Assembly: GCF_021172065.1 (NCBI RefSeq)
Contig: NZ_CP087880.1
Location: forward strand, 1,340,583 to 1,404,582
DNA: 64,000 nucleotides
Direction: 5' to 3'
Source of the DNA: Pseudocitrobacter corydidari
GTDB taxonomy: Bacteria; Pseudomonadota; Gammaproteobacteria; Enterobacterales; Enterobacteriaceae
Shown one piece after another: positions 7,765 through 16,886 of this stretch (its first letter is position 1; the number at the start of each line of letters is the position of its first letter). The notes beneath the pieces were generated by a model. The model worked only from the letters and a program-made list of their open reading frames with translations. It ran no database searches and was not told the DNA's origin. Both the position numbers and the translations under genes were made by a program.

Positions 7765-9147
7765 TTAAACCGGCTTCACGCCAGCGCCCAGCAAGGCGTT
7801 TTCAAATTTATCGAGGAAAATTTCCAGCTCAGCATTGGTGATCAGCAGAGACGGCAGCAGACGCAGTACGCAACCGTTACGACCGCCACGCTCCAGAATC
7901 AGACCGGACTCAAAGCATTTTTTCTGCAACAGCGCGGAAAGCTCGCCATCCGCCGGGTAGCAACCCATGTGATCTTTCGCTTCGTTCGGCTTCACGATTT
8001 CCAGGCCGATCATCAGACCCAGACCGCGAACGTGACCGATTACCGGATAACGTTTTTGCAGTTCAGCCAGTTTGCCTTTCAGCCACTCGCCCTGGGCGGC
8101 GACTTTGTCAGCAATGTTGTCGTCTTTCAGGATCTTCAGCGTGGTCAGGCCCGTGGCCATTGCCAGCTGGTTACCACGGAAGGTACCCGTGTGGTGGCCC
8201 GGTGCCCAGGCGTCGAACTGTTTCTTAATACCCAGCACAGCCAGCGGCAGACCGCCACCGACAGCTTTAGACATCACGATGATGTCTGGCTCAATACCCG
8301 CATGTTCGAAGGCGAACAGTTTACCGGTACGTGCAAAGCCCGCCTGTACTTCATCGATAATCAGCAGAATGCCGTGTTCCTGGGTAACTTTACGAATGCG
8401 TTGCAGCCACTCGACCGGAGCCGGGTTAACACCACCCTCGCCCTGTACCGCTTCGAGGATCACCGCAGCCGGTTTACGCACGCCGCTTTCCACGTCGTTA
8501 ATCAGGTTTTCGAAGTAGTACGTCAACGCTTTAACACCCGCGTCACCGCCAATGCCCAGCGGGCAGCGGTACTGATGCGGATACGGCATGAACTGCACTT
8601 CCGGCATCATGTTGGAAACGGCTTCTTTCGGTGACAGGTTACCGGTGACGGAAAGCGCGCCATGCGTCATCCCGTGGTAGCCGCCAGAGAAGCTGATAAT
8701 GCTGGAACGACCGGTCACTTTTTTCGCCAGCTTGAGCGCAGCTTCTACGGCGTCAGCGCCGGATGGGCCGGTAAATTGCAGGCAGTACTCTTTGCCCTGA
8801 CCCGGCAATAAAGAGAGTAAATAAGATGAAAATTCATCTTTTAAAGGTGTGGTAAGGTCAAGCGTATGTAACGGTAAGCCGCTGCTGATGACACTTTGAA
8901 TGCTTTGAAGCACGTCAGGATGATTATGACCCAGCGCCAGGGTGCCAGCGCCTGCCAGACAATCAAGATATTGATTATTTTCAACGTCGGTGATCCAAAC
9001 GCCCTGCGCTTTGGCAATCGCCAGCGGCAGTTTACGTGGATAACTTCGAACATTGGATTCAAACTCAGCTTGTCTTGCTAAAAAGGTATCATTGCTTTGT
9101 GGTAATGAATTAGCACTTAAAGTATCAATACGGACTTTATCCGTCAT
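7765..9147 (-). CDS. dat: Diaminobutyrate:2-oxoglutarate aminotransferase
   Basis: A class III PLP aminotransferase of 461 residues that makes L-2,4-diaminobutyrate from aspartate 4-semialdehyde with glutamate as amino donor. Visible motifs are the glycine-rich PLP phosphate site ([18 protein letters not shown]), [13 protein letters not shown] with the PLP-binding Asp, and the Schiff-base Lys in [15 protein letters not shown]. The ATG at 9147 is chosen because GGGAG lies 7 bp upstream; the next ATG, at 9150, is slightly too close, and a frame to 9261 adds residues with no ribosome site. It heads the dat-ddc operon and is transcribed divergently from the aspartokinase gene across about 620 bp. 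Confidence 0.93.
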   Translation of the reverse strand: MTDKVRIDTLSANSLPQSNDTFLARQAEFESNVRSYPRKLPLAIAKAQGVWITDVENNQYLDCLAGAGTLALGHNHPDVLQSIQSVISSGLPLHTLDLTTPLKDEFSSYLLSLLPGQGKEYCLQFTGPSGADAVEAALKLAKKVTGRSSIISFSGGYHGMTHGALSVTGNLSPKEAVSNMMPEVQFMPYPHQYRCPLGIGGDAGVKALTYYFENLINDVESGVRKPAAVILEAVQGEGGVNPAPVEWLQRIRKVTQEHGILLIIDEVQAGFARTGKLFAFEHAGIEPDIIVMSKAVGGGLPLAVLGIKKQFDAWAPGHHTGTFRGNQLAMATGLTTLKILKDDNIADKVAAQGEWLKGKLAELQKRYPVIGHVRGLGLMIGLEIVKPNEAKDHMGCYPADGELSALLQKKCFESGLILERGGRNGCVLRLLPSLLITNAELEIFLDKFENALLGAGVKPV

Positions 9148-9609
9148 CATATCACTCCCACAACCTCGGGTATTAATAACGCCGGGTTGAATTAAGGTTA
9201 AAGGGACTGCCTGTAAAAAAACGCGGCTAATATAAGTGGTTTTAGCGTAGGACTCAATCATTTATTTTAGCGATGTTTTCATTAGGATTTTTCCCTTCTG
9301 AATCAGTGTATAACGTAAGCTTCCGTTGTTCACATACTTTAAAATTCGTTACCATTTCAGGCAAAATGTAACTACAGGCCAGAATGCGTACAACGTCATG
9401 TAAACCATCAAATTGTCATGGCTTTATGCTTTCTTTACACACTTTTACTCTTATTAACGTCGGTGAATTGCTGATAAGGCATTCTTTTTGGCTAGTTTAT
9501 CGATAAATATAATAAAAACGTCGACCCTAAAAGATAAATCACTTACTATGGCGCGCTTATTTGCACTACACGCTAATAAAAGAACTAATGCGCATCACAC
9601 CGGTAACGC

Positions 9610-9708
9610 GTAAGAGGCATACACGTTATCGACAACGGGATGTTAATCCTGGGTTGTCACCAGAAATGTTCGCGGGCGGACATTTCGTAAGGCGAAGTCA
9701 CTTCCCTT
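9610..9708 (+). promoter_or_regulatory. Degenerate lysine riboswitch in lysC-like leader
   Basis: The leader carries two pieces of the enterobacterial lysC L-box as I recall it from E. coli: AAGAGGC at 9612-9618, matching the 5' core, and from 9645 a long match starting AATCC then TGGGTTGTCACCAGAA, followed by a TTCGC/TTTCG hairpin (AAATGT with ACATTT, 9664-9685) matching the P5 region. The roughly 100 bases that form P2, P3 and most of P4 in E. coli are missing; instead a short hairpin (CAAC-GGGAT with ATCCT-GGGTTG) closes the gap. GAAG-TCA-CTTC (9694-9704) follows. Lysine binding cannot be assumed. The remaining divergent region (9148-9609) holds AT-rich promoter-like sequence and no gene I can support. 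Confidence 0.6.
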
Positions 9709-9765
9709 ATGCCGAGAATGAAAATTTTCTAGCCATCTTTAATGGCGCCCTGATATGAGATTGTT

Positions 9766-11127
9766 ATGACACGCATTTATCCACAATTCGTCGTTGCCAA
9801 ATTTGGCGGTACCAGCGTTGCTGACTTTGACGCGATGAATCGCAGTGCCAGTATTGTTCTTGCAGATGAACAGGTACGCCTGGTCGTATTATCTGCCTCC
9901 GCCGGTGTCACTAATCTGTTAGTCGAGCTTTCTGAAGGGCTGGAAAGTGCCGACCGTATGGATAAAATCGATACCCTTCGCACCATCCAGTACAACATTA
10001 TTTCCCGCCTGAAACAGCCAACGGTTATCAGCAAAGAAATAGACCAACTGCTTGAAAATATTGCTCGTCTTGCTGAAATCGCGCAGGCAACGCCATCGGC
10101 TGCATTAAGCGATGAATTGGTGAGCCACGGTGAACTGATGTCGAGCCTGCTGTTTGCCGAAGTGCTTCGTGAACGTGAGGCCCAGGCTGAATGGTTTGAC
10201 GCGCGCAAAGTGATTCGCACCAATGACGTTTACGGTTGTGCAGAACCGGATCTCAGCCAGGTCGCCGAACAGGTGGAAATGCACCTGCGTCCGCGTATCG
10301 AACAGGCTATTGTGATCACCCAGGGCTTTATCGGTAGCGATTACGCCGGGCATACCACGACCCTGGGGCGCGGTGGCAGCGACTACACCGCATCCCTGCT
10401 GGGCGAAGCGTTACAGGCGACACGCGTCGATATCTGGACGGATGTTGCCGGTATCTATACTACCGACCCACGCGTTGTACCGCAGGCCCAGCGTATCGAC
10501 CATATCTCGTTTGCTGAAGCCAGCGACATGGCCGCCTTTGGGGCAAAAGTGCTGCACCCGGCAACGTTGCTGCCCGCGATGCGCAAGAACATTCCGGTGT
10601 TTGTCGGTTGCAGTAAAAATACCGCTGCCGGCGGTACGCTGGTGCGTCGTGAAACAGAGAATCCGCCGCTTTATCGTGCGATTGCTGTTCGCCGTAAGCA
10701 AACCCTGTTAAGACTGCACAGTCTGCATACGCAGCCAGCCTATGCTTTCTTTGCTGAGATGTTTGCTATTCTGGCGCAGCATCAGGTGGATATTGATCTG
10801 GTGACCACTTCGGAAAGCAGCATTGCGCTGGCGCTCGATCCCACCTGCGCGACATCCGGGGAAGATCACACCTTAACCACCTCACTGCTGACCGCGCTCT
10901 CTTCCCACTGCCGGGTTGAGATTGAAACCGGGCTGGCGCTGGTCACCCTGATAGGTAATCAACTTCATCAGGGTACGGGGGTATGTCGTGATGCCTTCGC
11001 CGAACTGGACGAGCATGCGGTGCGTATGATTTGCCACGGTGCCTCTAATAATAATCTCAGCTTCCTGCTGCCGGGCGACGCTGCCGATAGCGCCGTCGTT
11101 GCATTACACCGCAGGCTGTTCGAGTAA
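9766..11127 (+). CDS. lysC: Aspartokinase III-type paralogue
   Basis: A 453-residue monofunctional aspartate kinase that phosphorylates L-aspartate, the first step toward aspartate semialdehyde. It is close to E. coli LysC along its whole length: [16 protein letters not shown] at the N-terminus, [12 protein letters not shown] (ATP and aspartate site), [13 protein letters not shown], and two C-terminal ACT-type segments ending [13 protein letters not shown]. Position opposite dat-ddc suggests it supplies aspartate semialdehyde for 1,3-diaminopropane, rather than, or as well as, lysine. It may be a second copy beside a housekeeping lysC elsewhere. Sensitivity to lysine cannot be read from sequence by eye. 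The leader retains lysine riboswitch remnants. Confidence 0.85.
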   Translation: MTRIYPQFVVAKFGGTSVADFDAMNRSASIVLADEQVRLVVLSASAGVTNLLVELSEGLESADRMDKIDTLRTIQYNIISRLKQPTVISKEIDQLLENIARLAEIAQATPSAALSDELVSHGELMSSLLFAEVLREREAQAEWFDARKVIRTNDVYGCAEPDLSQVAEQVEMHLRPRIEQAIVITQGFIGSDYAGHTTTLGRGGSDYTASLLGEALQATRVDIWTDVAGIYTTDPRVVPQAQRIDHISFAEASDMAAFGAKVLHPATLLPAMRKNIPVFVGCSKNTAAGGTLVRRETENPPLYRAIAVRRKQTLLRLHSLHTQPAYAFFAEMFAILAQHQVDIDLVTTSESSIALALDPTCATSGEDHTLTTSLLTALSSHCRVEIETGLALVTLIGNQLHQGTGVCRDAFAELDEHAVRMICHGASNNNLSFLLPGDAADSAVVALHRRLFE

Positions 11128-11135
11128 GTGTATTC

Positions 11136-11158
11136 AGGGGCGTTTCACGCCCCTTTTC
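11136..11158 (+). terminator. Terminator after lysC-like gene
   Basis: GGGGCG (11137-11142) and CGCCCC (11148-11153) form a stem followed by TTTT, nine bases after the aspartokinase stop codon. Confidence 0.8.
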
Positions 11159-11227
11159 ATTTCATTGCCGCAATGCCCGCTTTCTTGTACCCTTCCCGCT
11201 TCTTTGCGCACACTTTATCGGATATTC

Positions 11228-11506
11228 ATGACCGCTCAACATTCGAAGGATCCTTTGCACGGCGTTACGCTGGAGATGCAAATTAATGCCCTGGTAGCCC
11301 GCTACGGTTGGGAAAAACTGGGTAAGCTGGTAAACATTAACTGTTTTAAGAATGACCCTAGCGTTAAATCCAGCCTCAAGTTTTTACGCCGCACGCCGTG
11401 GGCGCGAGCGGAAGTTGAAGCGCTCTATCTTGATTCCCTCGAAGACAATGAACCTCAGGACGGCGGATTTAACCCGTGGTTGCAGGGGCGAGACGATAAG
11501 ATCTGA
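11228..11506 (+). CDS. VF530-like DUF2132 protein
   Basis: A 92-residue cytoplasmic protein of the VF530/DUF2132 family, which has a solved fold but no known function. The family signature runs from [10 protein letters not shown] through [11 protein letters not shown] and [24 protein letters not shown], with an acidic C-terminal tail. The ATG at 11228 gives the usual length; the frame is open upstream but has no ribosome site there. It stands alone after the lysC terminator. A nucleic-acid role has been suggested for the family from its fold; nothing here tests that. Confidence 0.85.
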   Translation: MTAQHSKDPLHGVTLEMQINALVARYGWEKLGKLVNINCFKNDPSVKSSLKFLRRTPWARAEVEALYLDSLEDNEPQDGGFNPWLQGRDDKI

Positions 11507-11571
11507 TTCCCTTCCCCTGCAAATCGTAAGAGAATATCGCCTCTCAAGGGACTAGTAGAAAACGGGCGTTT

Positions 11572-12900
11572 ATGATCATCTCTTTGCGGGGCGTCTCCCC
11601 GGTCACTCAGGTTAAAAAACTAGGCACGCTGGTTGCCGCGGCATTACTTGTTGTCAGTTGTTCGTCTAAGCCACCGAGTTCACTTGTTACATCACCAGGC
11701 AACACATCAAAGCCCACCGGTAAAACGCAGCAGAGTAATGAACCGATGCGCGGTATCTGGCTGGCCACGGTCTCGCGGCTCGACTGGCCGCCGGTTAATT
11801 CGGTCAATATCAGCAGCCCCGCCATTCGCATCAATAAACAGAAAGACGCGCTGACGGCAAAGCTCGATAACCTGAAACAGCTCGGTATCAATACCGTATT
11901 TTTCCAGGTAAAACCCGATGGCACCGCCCTGTGGGATTCAAAAATTTTGCCGTGGTCCGATACCTTAACCGGCAAGATTGGCGAGAACCCTGGGTACGAT
12001 CCGTTGCAGTTTATGCTGGATGAAGCCCATAAACGCGGCATGAAAGTACATGCCTGGTTCAACCCGTACCGGGTAACAACCAACACCAAACCCACAACGG
12101 TGGCCGAACTTAATCGCACGCTCTCACAGCAACCTGCCAGTATTTTTGTCCTGCATCGCGACTGGATCCGCACATCAAGCGATCGTTTCGTCCTTGACCC
12201 TGGTATCCCGGAAGCTCGCGACTGGATAACCAGTATTGTGGCGGAAGTGGTGGCAAAATATCCGGTCGATGGTGTGCAGTTTGACGACTACTTCTATACC
12301 GAAACGCCCGGTTCGACGCTTAACGATAACCAGACCTGGCGACAATACGGCCAACAATATGCGTCAAAAGCCGACTGGCGACGCCATAATACGCAGCTGC
12401 TTATCGAGCAGGTTTCACGCACCATCAAACAGCTTAAACCCGACGTCGAGTTTGGCGTAAGCCCGGCGGGCGTCTGGCGTAACCGCTCGCACGATCCTTT
12501 AGGGTCGGATACGCGCGGTGCGGCCGCCTACGATGAGTCTTATGCCGATACCCGCCTTTGGGTGCAGCAAGGCTTGCTGGACTACATTGCTCCGCAGCTC
12601 TACTGGCCGTTTGCCCGCGATGCGGCGCGTTATGATGTGCTGGCAAAATGGTGGGCGGATGTGGTGAAACCGACCAAAACGCGTCTGTATATTGGCGTGG
12701 CGCTGTATAAAGTGGGCGAACCATCGAAAAAGGAACCTGACTGGGCGGTGAATGGCGGCGTACCAGAGCTGAGTAAGCAGATCGATCTCAATGAATCTAT
12801 ACCGGAAATCAACGGGACGATTCTGTTCCGGGAAGATAACCTCAACCAACCGCAAACTCGCCAGGCGGTGAATTATCTGAAAACTCGCTGGGGCCATTAA
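11572..12900 (+). CDS. digH: Divisome-localised glycosyl hydrolase lipoprotein DigH
   Basis: A 442-residue glycoside-hydrolase-like lipoprotein matching E. coli DigH (YddW) along its length. DigH cleaves denuded peptidoglycan glycan strands at the division site in the periplasm. It starts with a signal peptide ending in a lipobox (VVSC, Cys about residue 30), a Ser/Pro/Thr linker, then the GHL10 domain: [51 protein letters not shown] with probable catalytic acids, and [24 protein letters not shown]. The start is uncertain because no strong ribosome site precedes the ATG. It is monocistronic, followed by a hairpin. Confidence 0.92.
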   Translation: MIISLRGVSPVTQVKKLGTLVAAALLVVSCSSKPPSSLVTSPGNTSKPTGKTQQSNEPMRGIWLATVSRLDWPPVNSVNISSPAIRINKQKDALTAKLDNLKQLGINTVFFQVKPDGTALWDSKILPWSDTLTGKIGENPGYDPLQFMLDEAHKRGMKVHAWFNPYRVTTNTKPTTVAELNRTLSQQPASIFVLHRDWIRTSSDRFVLDPGIPEARDWITSIVAEVVAKYPVDGVQFDDYFYTETPGSTLNDNQTWRQYGQQYASKADWRRHNTQLLIEQVSRTIKQLKPDVEFGVSPAGVWRNRSHDPLGSDTRGAAAYDESYADTRLWVQQGLLDYIAPQLYWPFARDAARYDVLAKWWADVVKPTKTRLYIGVALYKVGEPSKKEPDWAVNGGVPELSKQIDLNESIPEINGTILFREDNLNQPQTRQAVNYLKTRWGH

Positions 12901-12911
12901 TCCTGCCTTTT

Positions 12912-12940
12912 GTGCGCTACGCAAATCCGGCGTAGCGCAC
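12912..12940. terminator. Hairpin after digH
   Basis: GTGCGCTACG and CGTAGCGCAC are perfect 10-bp inverted arms with a 9-base loop, 11 bases after the digH stop. No T run follows, so it may terminate weakly or protect the 3' end. Confidence 0.6.
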
Positions 12941-12985
12941 CTCATCTGCTATGCTTACCCTGACATTCTTTACTGGAGAACGGAT

Positions 12986-13429
12986 ATGGGACTGTTTAAC
13001 TTCGTGAAAGAAGCAGGTGAAAAACTGTGGGACAAACTGACGGATTCGCATCAGGACCAGGGCGAAAAAATCACCGAGCATTTAAAGAAACTCAATATTC
13101 CCGGTGCGGATAAAGTTCAGGTGACGGTCGTCGACGGGAAAGCCAGCGTCACTGGTGACGGGCTAACCCAGGAAGAGAAAGAGAAAATTCAGGTCGCCGT
13201 CGGTAACGTTGCCGGAGTCAGTGAAGTTGAGAATAACATTACCGCTGCCGATAGCGCGGATGAAGCCACCTACTACACCGTGAAATCCGGCGATACGCTG
13301 AGCGCTATCTCCAAAAACGTTTACGGCAACGCCAATCTGTACAACAAAATCTTTGAAGCCAACCGTCCGATGCTTTCTCACCCGGATAAAATTTATCCCG
13401 GCCAGACTTTACGTATTCCTAAAGCCTGA
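12986..13429 (+). CDS. Kbp-like BON-LysM protein
   Basis: A 147-residue protein colinear with E. coli Kbp (YgaU), a cytoplasmic potassium-binding protein with a BON domain followed by LysM. The BON part covers about residues 25-90 ([26 protein letters not shown]), and LysM about 96-145 ([27 protein letters not shown] to YPGQTLRIP). There is no signal peptide. CTGGAG lies upstream of the ATG. In E. coli the gene sits elsewhere, so this could be a relocated kbp or a second paralogue; the window cannot show which, so no symbol is given. Confidence 0.85.
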   Translation: MGLFNFVKEAGEKLWDKLTDSHQDQGEKITEHLKKLNIPGADKVQVTVVDGKASVTGDGLTQEEKEKIQVAVGNVAGVSEVENNITAADSADEATYYTVKSGDTLSAISKNVYGNANLYNKIFEANRPMLSHPDKIYPGQTLRIPKA

Positions 13430-13436
13430 TAGCAGC

Positions 13437-13466
13437 ACGCTTGCCGGAAGTCATTCCGGTAAGCGT
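13437..13466 (+). terminator. Hairpin after the Kbp-like gene
   Basis: ACGCTTGCCGGAA and TTCCGGTAAGCGT pair over 13 positions with one mismatch, 7 bases after the stop codon. The loop is four bases and no T run follows; it separates this gene from the TPP riboswitch transcript. Confidence 0.6.
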
Positions 13467-13512
13467 TCCCCCCTCGTTGTATTCACAGACAAAATATCGT
13501 ATAAAACCTCCT

Positions 13513-13597
13513 GTCCGAGGGGTGTCCAGTAATGGGCTGAGATGGCGCAAGCCGAACCCTTAGAACCTGATCTGGGTCATGCCAGCGAAGGGACGGG
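13513..13597 (+). promoter_or_regulatory. TPP riboswitch (THI element)
   Basis: The conserved core is present in order: GAGGGGTG, CTGAGA (13537-13542), a small hairpin, AACCCTTAGAACCTGATCTG, then GCCAGCGAAGGGA (13581-13593). It precedes tenA-thiZXY and should shut the operon when thiamine pyrophosphate is plentiful. A hairpin over the tenA ribosome site downstream suggests translational control. Confidence 0.95.
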
Positions 13598-13646
13598 TTA
13601 GCCATCTATTTACACAGCCAATTCCTGTTCTTCCCTCATTGCGCCC

Positions 13647-13673
13647 GGATCTCCACTTTATTCCTGGAGGTCC
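13647..13673 (+). promoter_or_regulatory. Hairpin masking the tenA ribosome site
   Basis: GGATCTCCA (13647-13655) can pair with TGGAGGTCC (13665-13673) over nine positions, one a G-U. The second arm contains the GGAGG ribosome site of tenA, whose ATG begins two bases later. This is a plausible expression platform for the TPP riboswitch. Confidence 0.6.
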
Positions 13674-13674
13674 C

Positions 13675-14358
13675 ATGTCTTTACCCCTGTTTGAAACTGG
13701 TCTTTACGGACGCCTTCGCACGCTTGCGGGTCACCACTGGCACGATTATGTCGCCCATGAATTTGTCCAGCAGTTGGGCGATGGTACCCTGCCTGAACCT
13801 GCGTTCCGCCGATATCTCACCCAGGATTACCTGTTTTTAGTTCACTTCGCCCGCGCCTACGCGCTGCTGGTGAGCAAACTGCAAAACCTGCCGGAGATGC
13901 GCGCGGCGACGGCATCACTGAACGCGATTCTTAACGAACTGCCGCTGCATATCAGCTACTGCCAGCAATGGGGATTAACGGAATCCGACGTTACGCAGGT
14001 GGAAGAAGCCGCCGAAACGGTGAACTACACCCGTTACGTGCTGGATGTGGGGCATTCTGGCGACGTGCTCGACCTGCTCACCGCCCTGATGCCATGCGTG
14101 GCGGGCTATGCGGAAATCGGTCTGTGTCTGCTCAACGATCCGGCGACCGTCTTTGAGGGTAATCCCTACGCCGCGTGGATCCGTAACTATGGCGATGAGG
14201 GCTATCTGGAAGGTGTGCAAGCCTCTTTGACGCTATTTGAAAATCTGGCGGCTCAGCGCGGTGGGGAAAGCCGTATCGCTGAGCTTTCGTCTATCTTCAC
14301 CACCGCCACCCGGCTGGAAGGCGCGTTCTGGCAGATGGGGCTGAACGCGAAATCATGA
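13675..14358 (+). CDS. tenA: Aminopyrimidine aminohydrolase (thiaminase II) TenA
   Basis: A 227-residue TenA-family enzyme. These hydrolyse aminomethyl-pyrimidine from degraded thiamine to HMP, returning the pyrimidine to thiamine synthesis. Family features include HDYVAHEFVQQLGDGTLP near the N-terminus, RRYLTQDYLFLVHFARAYA with the active-site Asp-Tyr, and C-terminal YGDEGY and LEGAFWQM, the last carrying the catalytic Glu. The ATG at 13675 follows GGAGG; the upstream frame crosses the riboswitch. It is first in an operon with the thiZXY transporter and overlaps thiZ by 4 bp, so uptake and salvage of the same thiamine breakdown product are coupled. Confidence 0.93.
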   Translation: MSLPLFETGLYGRLRTLAGHHWHDYVAHEFVQQLGDGTLPEPAFRRYLTQDYLFLVHFARAYALLVSKLQNLPEMRAATASLNAILNELPLHISYCQQWGLTESDVTQVEEAAETVNYTRYVLDVGHSGDVLDLLTALMPCVAGYAEIGLCLLNDPATVFEGNPYAAWIRNYGDEGYLEGVQASLTLFENLAAQRGGESRIAELSSIFTTATRLEGAFWQMGLNAKS

Positions 14359-15095
14359 AGGCAGTGAATGAATCCCCCGCGATCAGACTGACAGACCTTA
14401 CGCTGCGTTATGGCAAAAAGACGATATTCGAGAACCTGAACGTGACTATCCCGGCAGGGCATTTCGTCTCCTTGCTGGGGGCCAGCGGTGCGGGTAAAAC
14501 CAGCCTGCTGCGCATTGTTGCCGGGCTGGCAGCCCCCACATCGGGTAGCGTGACGGATGAACATGGTCGCCCGCTTGCAGGCCGAATCGCCTGGATGGGT
14601 CAGCGCGATCTGCTCTATCCGTGGTTAACCATTGAACAGAATGTTTGCCTGGGCGCGCGTTTACGCGGAGAAAAAGCCGATCGCCAATGGGCACAAGAGC
14701 TGCTTGAGCGTGTGGGGCTAAGCAGTTATGGCCGCGCCCTGCCGCAGACGTTATCCGGCGGGATGCGCCAGCGCGCCGCCATCGCCCGAACCCTCTACGA
14801 ACAGCAGCCGATTGTCCTGATGGATGAGCCGTTTTCCGCGCTGGACGCGATTACCCGCGCCACGATTCAGGCGCTGGCGGCGGAATTGCTGGCTGATCGT
14901 ACCGTGTTACTGATCACACACGACCCCGTAGAGGCCTGCCGCCTGAGTCATCACATTCTGGTTCTGGCGAAACATCCTGGCGGTATCGATGACTCCCACG
15001 TTATGGCTGGCCTACCTCCACGCGAGCTTGACGATCCGCTGGTTATCCAGAGTCAACGTGAGCTTATGCAACAGCTCATTCGGGGGGCTCTGTGA
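14355..15095 (+). CDS. thiZ: ABC transporter ATPase for thiamine pyrimidine, ThiZ
   Basis: A 246-residue nucleotide-binding subunit of the nitrate/sulfonate/taurine type. Walker A is GASGAGKTS near residue 39, the signature LSGGMRQRAAIARTL follows, Walker B is IVLMDEPFSALD, and the switch His lies in LLITHDPVEACRLS. It powers uptake with ThiX and ThiY. Its start overlaps the tenA stop and its stop overlaps the thiX start, showing tight translational coupling. Substrate (formylaminopyrimidine or HMP) is assigned from the TPP riboswitch and TenA, not from this subunit. Confidence 0.92.
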   Translation: MKAVNESPAIRLTDLTLRYGKKTIFENLNVTIPAGHFVSLLGASGAGKTSLLRIVAGLAAPTSGSVTDEHGRPLAGRIAWMGQRDLLYPWLTIEQNVCLGARLRGEKADRQWAQELLERVGLSSYGRALPQTLSGGMRQRAAIARTLYEQQPIVLMDEPFSALDAITRATIQALAAELLADRTVLLITHDPVEACRLSHHILVLAKHPGGIDDSHVMAGLPPRELDDPLVIQSQRELMQQLIRGAL

Positions 15096-15844
15096 TTTTC
15101 TTATCACGTATCTGGCGCGGGCTGACGCTGTTTGCAGGCTTAGTGGGGTTATGGTGGCTGGCGACGCTCGGCTCTATTCCGGCATTCCTGCTGCCCTCAC
15201 CCACGGCGGTAGTTCAGGCCCTGCACGATAATGGTCGTTACCTCGGCTGGCACACGTTGATTACCCTGGCGGAAATCGCCAGTGGGCTGGTGATTGGCGT
15301 ACTGCTCGGGGCGATTCTGGCGCTGTGCATGGTCTTTTCTCTCCGTCTTCAGCGCTGGGTGATGCCGGTGGTATTAACCAGCCAGGCGATCCCGGTCTTC
15401 GCCCTCGCCCCGCTGCTGGTACTGTGGTTTGGTTTTGGCATGAGTGCCAAGGTCACCATGGCGGTGCTGATTATCTTCTTCCCGGTGACGTCGGCGCTGT
15501 TTGACGGTTTGCGCCGGGTGAGCGGTGATTATCTCGACCTGGCCCGCACCATGGGGGCATCACGCTGGACACTGCTTCGCCACGTTCAGTTGATGGCTGC
15601 CCTGCCTGCTTTTGGTTCCGGCCTGCGCATGGCGGCAGCCGTTGCGCCCATCGGCGCCATCATTGGCGAATGGGTTGGCTCGGCGGAAGGTTTGGGTTAC
15701 GTGATGCTCAACGCCAACGCGCGCATGCAGAGTGATATCTGCTTCGCCGCCCTTCTGATACTCGTTTTGATGACCATCTCGCTGTGGATGATCATTGATG
15801 CCCTTTTACATCGCCTGATTTATTGGATTCCGGATAACCATTGA
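15092..15844 (+). CDS. thiX: ABC transporter permease ThiX
   Basis: A 250-residue inner-membrane permease with about six helices and the conserved EAA-type loop (ARTMGASRWTLLRHVQLMAALPA) that contacts the ATPase. It belongs to the SsuC/TauC/ThiX group. It overlaps thiZ by 4 bp and ends 10 bp before thiY. Position within a TPP riboswitch operon defines the pyrimidine substrate class. Confidence 0.92.
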   Translation: MIFLSRIWRGLTLFAGLVGLWWLATLGSIPAFLLPSPTAVVQALHDNGRYLGWHTLITLAEIASGLVIGVLLGAILALCMVFSLRLQRWVMPVVLTSQAIPVFALAPLLVLWFGFGMSAKVTMAVLIIFFPVTSALFDGLRRVSGDYLDLARTMGASRWTLLRHVQLMAALPAFGSGLRMAAAVAPIGAIIGEWVGSAEGLGYVMLNANARMQSDICFAALLILVLMTISLWMIIDALLHRLIYWIPDNH

Positions 15845-15854
15845 GAAAACTACG

Positions 15855-16802
15855 ATGACAACAAAAATACTGAAACCTGCTCTCTCTGCGCTGATTATTG
15901 CCAGCACCCTTTCGCCAAACGCCTGGGCGCTGGAGAAAGTAACGCTGGTACTGGACTGGTATATCAACCCCGACCACGCCCCCGTGATGGTGGCACAGCA
16001 AATCGGCGCATTTAAGGAGGAAGGCCTCGACGTTACGATTATCCCGCCTTCCGATCCGGCGCTGCCTCCGCGCCTGGTGGCGGCAAAACAGGCCGATCTG
16101 GCAATCACCTATCAACCGCAGCTGCACTTCTTTGCCGATCAGGGCTTACCACTGATGCGTGTAGGCACACTCATCAATACGCCGCTGAATACGGTGATTG
16201 CGCTGGATAAAACGATTAAATCGCCTGCTGATTTAAAAGGCAAAAGCGTGGGCTATTCTGTCAGTGGTATCGAGCAGGCTACGCTTGATACGATGCTGAA
16301 ACATAGCAATACGCCAGCAGATGCGGTGAAGCTTATCAACGTTAACTTCCAGTTAACCAGTGCCCTGCTGACCGGTAAAGTGGACGCGGTGATTGGCGGC
16401 TATCGCAACATCGAGGCGCTGGAAATTCAGCTTCAGGGGAAAGAGCCGGTAGTGTTTAACGTCGAGGATTACGGCGTACCCGCCTACGATGAACTGATTC
16501 TGGTGGCAAATAAAGACGCGGCTGAAGAACCGAAGATTAAAAAATTCCTCGCGGCATTGAAAAAAGGCAGCGACTACCTGCACGCGCATCCGCAGGAAAG
16601 CTGGAAAACGTTCGCCAGCCTGCATCCTGAGCTCAATACCGAACTGAATCAGCAGGCATGGATGAAAACACTGCCGCTCTTTGCGCAAGATCCGGCAAAG
16701 CTGGATAAAGCCCGCTATGAGCATTACGAGCAGTTTTTATTTGATAACAAACTCATCAAAAAAATAACCCCGGTGGAGCAATACGCCACCGGGGTTATGT
16801 AA
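15855..16802 (+). CDS. thiY: Periplasmic pyrimidine-binding protein ThiY
   Basis: A 315-residue solute-binding protein of the NMT1/THI5-like family. A signal peptide (hydrophobic core ALSALIIASTL, cleavage near WALE, about residue 26) is followed by the typical VTLVLDWYINPDHAPVMVAQQIGAF opening, where the DWY-NPDH residues are expected to line the ligand site. It captures N-formyl-aminomethyl-pyrimidine or HMP for ThiXZ. Its last codons encode one arm and more of a strong hairpin (16764-16798), so the coding sequence and the terminator overlap. Confidence 0.92.
   Translation: MTTKILKPALSALIIASTLSPNAWALEKVTLVLDWYINPDHAPVMVAQQIGAFKEEGLDVTIIPPSDPALPPRLVAAKQADLAITYQPQLHFFADQGLPLMRVGTLINTPLNTVIALDKTIKSPADLKGKSVGYSVSGIEQATLDTMLKHSNTPADAVKLINVNFQLTSALLTGKVDAVIGGYRNIEALEIQLQGKEPVVFNVEDYGVPAYDELILVANKDAAEEPKIKKFLAALKKGSDYLHAHPQESWKTFASLHPELNTELNQQAWMKTLPLFAQDPAKLDKARYEHYEQFLFDNKLIKKITPVEQYATGVM
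16764..16798 (+). terminator. Terminator embedded in the end of thiY
   Basis: ATAACCCCGGTGG and CCACCGGGGTTAT are perfect 13-bp arms with a 9-base loop, lying inside the last codons of thiY. An A run precedes it; no long T run follows. It probably ends the tenA-thiZXY message or protects its 3' end. Confidence 0.7.
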
Positions 16803-16830
16803 GCCGTACTTCAGATTGTTAACGTGTTAT

Positions 16831-16868
16831 TGCCGGATGCGGTGTAAACGCCTTATCCGGCCTACAAA
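16831..16868. repeat. REP element
   Basis: TGCCGGATGCGGTGTAAACG followed by CCTTATCCGGCCTAC matches the enterobacterial repetitive extragenic palindrome almost exactly. It sits between the converging thiY and mqo genes. Confidence 0.9.
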
Positions 16869-16886
16869 ATTGCGCATCAGGCAATT

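Noticed and set aside
7969..8634. Long frames antisense to dat (also antisense to ddc, mqo, uxaB, ynfE and ynfF)
   Set aside because: They mirror strongly coding genes, have no ribosome sites and match no known family.
9561..9758. A 65-codon frame in front of the lysC-like gene, possibly a leader peptide
   Set aside because: It runs through the lysine-riboswitch remnant, whose conservation as RNA explains the sequence, and there is no ribosome site.
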